NCBI GenBank assembly: GCA_002221725.1
Contig: NJFT01000031.1
Coordinates: 1-64,000, forward strand
Source: Scedosporium boydii
Taxonomy: Eukaryota; Ascomycota; Sordariomycetes; Microascales; Microascaceae
DNA length: 64,000 nucleotides
Direction of reading: 5' to 3'
Shown here: positions 58,401-64,000 of the stretch, piece after piece
Layout: every line of letters starts with the position of its first letter
Numbering within the stretch: position 1 is the first letter of the stretch
Made by a program: the position numbers and the translations under genes
Notes under the pieces: model-generated
Told to the model about the DNA's origin: nothing
Seen by the model: the letters and a program-made list of their open reading frames with translations, nothing else
Databases searched by the model: none

Positions 58401-59984
58401 TCAAGGCTTAAAGCCTCCAGTCCTCTTCTTCCACATCCCTTCCGCATCAACGCTGTGGGCAACGGATTGAGCAAGCTCCCGCTGAGTCGCCCTCAACCGA
58501 CCAAAGATGTCCTGTCGGTAATACCCGTCGTTCATAAACAAAGGTAGGTATGCGTTGGGAAGCTTTCCGCTGGCCTGGAACCCTTGAACAAGCGTATTGA
58601 TGCCCTCATACGTTCGGGTCATTGCCTTGTCAATCTTGTCCCTGTTTAGCTTGAACCAGTGGCTGTAATTCAGCTCAATAACGATGCGATCAACGTCGTC
58701 ATCTAGATCTAGCAAATCGCCACCCTTGGCTCGCGCGATACGAGCCATCTTCTTGGGGAAAGGTTGGTAGGCAATGTTGGCAATCACACCCGGAACCGAT
58801 TGCACGCCCCCACTAATGCCACGCCAGTGGCGGTGAATGGTTTCCATGACCTCGGTTCCATGTGTTGAATTCGGCAGAGGCATCGTCTCAGTGCCGATAT
58901 TGTAGATGCTCCCCTTCACAACGGCAGCGTTGTTGCCTGTCAAGAGAGCGCTGTACGACTGGGTCTTGCACGTGTTCAGGAATGGTCCAACGGAGGTGAA
59001 GTTCGCGAAGACGTCGGAGGGAACAGTCGGTCCGTCGTAGAATGCAAACATGACCCATATATCGAGCAGTCCGACGGCTCTCACAGAAGTCAGGATCAAG
59101 CCGGCCTTCTCGTCATCGCAATACTCAGTGAAATCACGAACAGCCTTCAGCAGAGCAGATGCCGTCTTCTCATTGTCTAGGAAGACCATCGTTCCTCCCC
59201 AAATGTCGCCTTGAGGGTAGGCTTGTAGGAGGAACGAGGTGACAATTCCGTAATTATTGCCACCCCCGCGGAGGACGGAAAACAACTCTGAATTTTGGGT
59301 GCGGGATGCTGTGACGATGGTGCCGTTGGCAAGGACGACTTCATACTCCAAGATGGAATTGGCAGCCCACCCGTGTTGCGCGCTCAGAAAGCTTAAGCCA
59401 CCTGCCTATGGTTAGTATGCCTCCTATTCTTCACGACGTGCAAGGCCCTGGCCGGAATGGCTTGGGGTTTGGGGGCTGCACCGCGGCAGCCACTGGTTCA
59501 CGTTACCTCCAAGAAGGAACCCTCCAACGCCGACATTCCCCACGCGGCCTCCTACCACCACGAGCCCAGTCCCGTCGAGGGCGCCGAGGACATCCTCCCA
59601 GCGATTTCCAGGGCCAACCCGAACAGTCCTCGCTTTACGATCCAGCGTCACCTCATTGAGCTGTTCAGTCGAAATGAGCGGGCCGCCGTCGACACTAGAG
59701 AAGTAATCGTTGGGGTTGTGACCGCCGGACTTAATAGCGAATGCCTCGTCGTTGGTTTTTAGAATATTAACGATCTGAGCCACTTCATCCGCGTTGGTTG
59801 GAAACAGGATGCAGGATGGCTTCAGCGCGCTGCACGCCGTGGACCAGTACTCGCTCTGTTCGACCGTATAGGCTAGCTCGAAACGCCTATGGATCTCGAT
59901 CTCTGTTGTGGAGTCGATGATCTCACACGTATCCGCAGCTGCGAACGCCGCCAAAAGCAACGAGAAAAGGGAAATCAGCATCAT
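58401..59984 (-). CDS. Secreted FAD-linked oxidoreductase (BBE / PCMH type)
   Basis: Two minus-strand exons (59984-59507 and 59401-58401; 492 aa) are joined across a 105-nt intron with a GTAACG donor, a CTAAC branch site and a CAG acceptor. The start is the first of two adjacent ATGs (59984), opening a signal peptide (MMLISLFSLLLAAFAAA). The PCMH-type FAD-binding domain reads CILFPTNADEVAQIVNILK, AIKSGGHNPN, VRVGPGNRWEDV, VVGGRVGNVGVGGFLLGGGLSFLS and GWAANSILEYEVVLANGT. The His in SGGHNP is the expected covalent FAD ligand; the second, Cys ligand of bicovalent enzymes is not seen. NNYGIVTSF and the C-terminal WKKRTGGFKP close the fold normally. Such enzymes oxidise alcohols, sugars or alkaloid-like metabolites outside the cell or in the secretory pathway. 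Substrate unknown. Confidence 0.88.
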
Positions 59985-62616
59985 CCTTACGAGAACCTGA
60001 TAAATACCAACGGGAGGTGGGAGGTGTGACGCTGAGTAGGGGGTTTCTCCTACATTATGGAGGAAGCCAGTCCATTTATGTCCCATCGCAGGAGCGGCGC
60101 CACACCCGCATCCGGAGACGATGTAATATTTTTCTTCTCCATTTGATGTATAACACCACCCACTTCAGGTGGGTGTTTTGCTTACCCTTTCTTTTCAGGT
60201 GGACGTGTTTTTTTGATCCCTTTTTTTCTTCGTTCTTTTTTTACGTCCAACTTGGAGCTGAGAGCGAGAAGGTGGGGTATAGGTAGTGTTCGTATCTGCT
60301 CGTTCCTGCGTCCTGCTCATTTCCCTTCCTGCCGATCGTGAGACCGGGGCTGTGGAATCATCATCGCTTATCGCGGGCTAAGCCTAAATTGGCTCGACTA
60401 TTGGACGGGACCGTAGATCGCTCCCTTTCCTGGAACATATTTTCTCGGCAGAACCTCCCTCACTCCCGGCCCGGCAGTCATCGGACCGCGTCAAATTTTT
60501 GGTAGGAAAACAGCCGCGCCAAGACCTCCAGAGTCTGGGCCAAGGGTAGCAGCTCTTTTCATCAAATTTAAATCCCTGAGGCATTAATTGTGGTGTGATG
60601 CGGAGTGGCACCACTGCGATCTCTCTCAAGCACCATCTTCGCTAAACGATACCTGAAATGAATGCTGGATGGATAGGAAGCAGTGGACGCAATCTTAGAT
60701 TAGATCGAAGATGGGATTAACCGTGACCACGGGACTGCCAAGCTATCTTTAGCACAAAGAAGGTTCCACTGCCGTATTCAGAATAGTTAATACGCTACCA
60801 ATAAGGCCTACTGGACGTGTTTGTTGTGACAAGTCATTCGAGAAATTCCGCTCAGTGCTTGCAGAGTAAGGATATTGCGCCGAGGTACGGAGTTGTCTTT
60901 CAAAGTCGACCACATTTGGCAAGCGAACTTTTGATCTCCTGGCTGCGAAGTGGGTGAGGGGGCTTGCCATTTTTCATGCCCACTCTTTCCGATATTAGAA
61001 AATAGGCCCCAGCCCTCTTTAAGAGATAATCTCGCCACCGCTGCTATAGTTCTTGCTGAGCCTTTCGGAAATGGACCAACCTACACGTTTGCAATTTCGG
61101 AGCGATTATTACCGAATATGTCTTGCCAGCTATTCAATAGTAATTCGTTGATCCTTCCTACCTGTTAGTTGCAAGTACTCGCAAAACCCAAACTCCCCCC
61201 ACCTTCAGCTTTCATCTCACATGATTCCATATCGGTCATTGTACATCTCCCGTTCCCGTCATTTTTGTTACTTCTGTTACAATAATTACTAAGTACTGAT
61301 CGATGGGAGGCCCAAGAACAGGATTTAGCTGCCGGCATAGTTCCATAAGGAGTGACAACGCAAACGGTAATGGTGCTGTTGAGCGGCACAATGATGGCGG
61401 CGGATAATCCGTGTTAATCTCGGTGGGATACGGGAATGCATCTAGTTCTAGAACATCTATAGATCTCTTAAACAAGTTGATATTAAAAATTCTTACTGAC
61501 TCCTTCTACTCTCGTCTCAACCTTTTAATTCTGTGCCCGACTCTGCAAATATTTCGAGCATCTCGCGTCGTGGTCGGCTTAGTTTTGATACAGAATTCCC
61601 CCAAGAATGGGGCGGGGAAAGAAGAAGCTCCAGTCCGGTCCCAGTCGATGTACGTAGGATACTGCCGTCCGCCGTCTTCTCGAGCAAGGAGGACGGATGC
61701 CTTTGAGTATAGCTGACGATCTGGGGGACTATGGTTCGTGTTGTTTGCATTCTTGACATGGGAAACATCCGAATCATCTGGTGCTCCTACTCCTCACGGT
61801 TTTCAAAGGAGGGGAAAGCGGATGCCGTGTTGTTGTTCGCTATGAGTTGTTCGCTATGAGTCCATCAATGCGGGTCTACTCTAGCTCGCCGATGCCTGAG
61901 GAACATCAACTACTGCGGAGGGAGCGGGGATTCCTGGCTTCCTGGCTTCCTGGGCTGTTGTGAATGTATCATGAGGATATATCCTCCAGTTCACTCCAGT
62001 AACAACGTAATCGCATCACTCTCTCAACGAAGGAATCTGATTTTGAATATTAATTTCTTCAAAACCTCATATGTGTAGAGACGGCGGAACGCCGTCGCTG
62101 TTCAGGGGTCAAGTCTACCAGCCAACAGGCGCCTTCACAGATGTAGAGTATTCGAGCAGCAATGGAAAAGCAGACCGGCGCAACAGCTAACCGGCACTGA
62201 AAGAATGTAAAATACCAAGAGCTCATTGCAGATCAAATCGATTATATACACGTCTCGACCCTTTCTGGGTTAGGGTTGATCGTTGGACAACTTCGTCCCC
62301 GTAAGGGACGGCACGAACTACAATGAATAAGACGCGGTATATTAGAGGAAGTTAGGACTATAGACGTGGGGGTTCAGCGAAGCCCTCTTGGAGCTTGTCA
62401 AAGGTGAGTCTAGCCTTAGGGAAGAAATGGTGAAAGCTGTTCTCGACACGCTGCGCCGCTTTTGAGATTTGCGAAAAAAAAGAGGAAGAAAGGAAGAGGA
62501 AGAAAGGAAAAGGAAAAAAAGAAAAAAAAAAAAATTTAGTTATCTGTAACAATAGCACAATAGCATTGCCAACCCAATCTCGAGCTCTTTCCAAGTCTCC
62601 TGGGATGAATGTAGAT
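59985..62616. other. Intergenic stretch, no gene recognised
   Basis: This includes the promoter of the oxidoreductase. Small hairpins are seen at about 60159-60175 (ACCCAC...GTGGGT) and 62080-62096 (GACGGC...GCCGTC). A/G-rich low-complexity sequence lies at 62474-62535. Frames at 60384-61777 show no motif. Confidence 0.5.
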
Positions 62617-63279
62617 CTAGGTATGCGAGAGGTTGCTGGTAGGATAGCCGGTTCCCACACCGGGGACAGGTCCATCAGCCTTATTTACTGCGAGTTTCTG
62701 AGCCATGGAGGCAATCGGGGGCCCAGTTCCCCACTGCTCGCGGACCGAGAAGCTCTTTCGAAGGGCCTTCTTAGCCGTTATTATGTCCCTATGATCATCT
62801 GGGAAGTAAGCGCGGCAGGTCTCGAAGTCCACGGCCAGGAAGTTGTAGATAGTATCAGGTTCCCAACACTGAAAGATCCCGCTCTCCATCTCCTTATGAA
62901 ACCTTTTTCCGAAATGTCGGAAATTAAGTCTGTGGAGCTGCCGTGCAACCCAATCCATATCCGGATCGAGGGTGTTGAGGCTTCCTGCCATGATTATGTT
63001 TGAAGAAGGGTTATACGTGGGCTCCTGCTGCACATGGCGTAGGAATTCATCAAATGTGCCAACTCCACCGAAGCCAACGCCTGTAAGGCTAGGCGCAATT
63101 AAGGTCTCTCCAGGACCCAATACCTGGCATTGCATCTTGTAGATGTAGTAAGCATGCACCATATCGTAGGCGAGTATGGTACTCATGGGAGTGGCTATAG
63201 CTGTGGTATCCATGATTGAGGAGGTAATAGAAGGATGACTGAAATATGTTTCCTGGGGCAGCGGTCCCTGGTGTGACAA
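62617..63279 (-). CDS. Unrecognised protein, about 198-220 aa
   Basis: This is an open minus-strand frame of 220 codons from 63279, or 198 from the Met at 63213 (MDTTAIATPMSTILAYDMVH), which I prefer. It contains a Gly-rich segment (GVGFGGVG, about residues 45-52 from the inner Met) and a charged middle (RQLHRLNFRHFGKRFHKEM), and ends PGVGTGYPTSNLSHT. No signal peptide, membrane helix or known domain was recognised. A CATAAATA element about 200 bases upstream could serve as TATA. The composition is protein-like and the frame is long for this region, so a real gene is likely. An additional intron in the first third cannot be ruled out. Confidence 0.5.
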   Translation of the reverse strand: MSHQGPLPQETYFSHPSITSSIMDTTAIATPMSTILAYDMVHAYYIYKMQCQVLGPGETLIAPSLTGVGFGGVGTFDEFLRHVQQEPTYNPSSNIIMAGSLNTLDPDMDWVARQLHRLNFRHFGKRFHKEMESGIFQCWEPDTIYNFLAVDFETCRAYFPDDHRDIITAKKALRKSFSVREQWGTGPPIASMAQKLAVNKADGPVPGVGTGYPTSNLSHT

Positions 63280-64000
63280 CCTTGAAGTATAGTTTCGGTT
63301 TTGTGCAAAAACGGGTTGTACAAATGGGAGGGGATAAATGCGACTGTGACCTTTCGGCTAATGGTGAGAAGTGTTCTGTAAGTTCTCTAGAAATGTTGGC
63401 TCTGCTCTGGATGTCTGGGATATCGTTGCAGATGAGAGGATAGAGAGGAGAAAGCCTCATCCGGGCGAGGTGAGCGGCGGTATTTATGTTATGGTTTCCG
63501 CAGCTCCTTAATATTCACCTGGCCAGCTATAGCTATAGCGTCGTGGTTGTGACTCGCGTATCCGCTCAATTGTTGATAGAACTGAATTAGTATCCGAGTC
63601 GAGAATCAGCGTACCTTTTGCATGAATCATGATGTTAACGCTTGCCTCGTCAATGGAGCAGACCAGCTGTGGTTTGGTGCTGAATCTTTTTCTCAATTCT
63701 TACAAAATTTGCCAATTACGACAAACAACAGTTGGGCTTTTTCGATAATAAGGAGATCATTGAGCTCCCTCGAGAGCTGCATTAAACGTCAAAAAATATC
63801 AAACTGGCATAAAATCTTGTATTAAGTGGTTCGCCAGTCGCTTTTGTGTCTTCAATGACCCCATGCAACAGCTATGAAGTGTTATAGCTATAAAGTATTC
63901 CAAAATATTCAACAGGGCGGGCAATACCGTTTCGCATTCTATTCTTGCGCCGAGTAAAATAACTTTCTCTACACGAATAAGTAACTACGAAGCGAAACTG
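63280..64000. other. Window end, no gene recognised
   Basis: This is the upstream region of the gene at 62617-63279. The remaining sequence is moderately AT-rich, with no motif-bearing frame or RNA gene. Confidence 0.5.

Noticed and set aside
60150..60180. Hairpin ACCCAC/GTGGGT upstream of the oxidoreductase
   Set aside because: Six-base stem only; bacterial-type terminator logic does not apply in this eukaryotic context.
62080..62300. Small hairpins and a TTAGGGTT word
   Set aside because: Isolated occurrence, no tandem telomere repeat, and no tRNA or snRNA structure could be built.
1..64000. CRISPR arrays, bacterial operons, integrons, phage genes
   Set aside because: Intron-rich fungal genes and retroelements dominate; no regularly spaced repeats or prokaryotic gene order were seen.

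Overview
The window looks like a piece of a filamentous ascomycete nuclear genome, most likely Eurotiomycetes (Aspergillus/Penicillium type; this placement is inference). The evidence is short introns of about 50-120 nt with GTRNGT donors, YAG acceptors and CTAAC-like branch sites, a Zn2Cys6 regulator, a 7TM-RGS receptor, fungal sugar transporters and a LaeA-like methyltransferase. The left part is a long AT-rich block with strong C-to-T / G-to-A decay of repeats (RIP, repeat-induced point mutation).

Region 1 (1 to about 18,180) holds almost no intact reading frame. It is a graveyard of nested retroelements: an inverted-repeat element at the left edge, an inverted pair of ~490-bp LTRs (1276-1767 and 2788-3280), and a full-length 7.9-kb Ty3/Gypsy element on the minus strand (5284-13181) with 222-bp LTRs and a perfect 5-bp target duplication. 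That Gypsy copy sits inside an older minus-strand element. Next come a chromodomain-bearing Gypsy remnant on the plus strand (about 14,290-15,980) and a young-looking solo LTR of the same family with a perfect target duplication (16612-17046). The Gypsy copy carries an extra degenerate reading frame antisense to gag-pol, between integrase and the 3' LTR (about 5.96-7.43 kb). I regard this as the most unusual signal in the window.

Region 2 (about 18.2-35.3 kb) starts sharply at the RIP border. It holds a LaeA-like methyltransferase (18894-20463, +), a GprK-type receptor with a C-terminal RGS domain (24973-26859, +), and a Zn2Cys6 transcription factor (28335-31316, -) facing an MFS sugar transporter (33149-35316, +) across a shared upstream region.

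Region 3 (35.3-45.3 kb) is gene-poor. It contains a decayed 2EXR-domain pseudogene (37196-38364) and a possible spliced micro-gene (39641-39883).

Region 4 (45.3-64 kb) holds a lactose-permease-like MFS transporter (45304-47256, +), a medium-chain dehydrogenase with a frameshift (48238-49413, +), an SMP/C2 lipid-binding protein (50165-51757, +), an F-box protein (52632-54581, +), a Kex2-processed 10-cysteine secreted protein (56738-57106, +), a secreted BBE-type FAD oxidoreductase (58401-59984, -) and an unrecognised protein (62617-63279, -).

The gene set (methyltransferase, receptor, regulator/transporter pair, secreted small protein, oxidoreductase, several decaying genes, long empty stretches beside heterochromatin) fits a subtelomeric or otherwise accessory compartment. 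No telomere repeat, rRNA, tRNA or CRISPR array was seen. All exon models were assembled by hand from frame and splice-site consistency. AT-richness and RIP are judged by eye, not computed.
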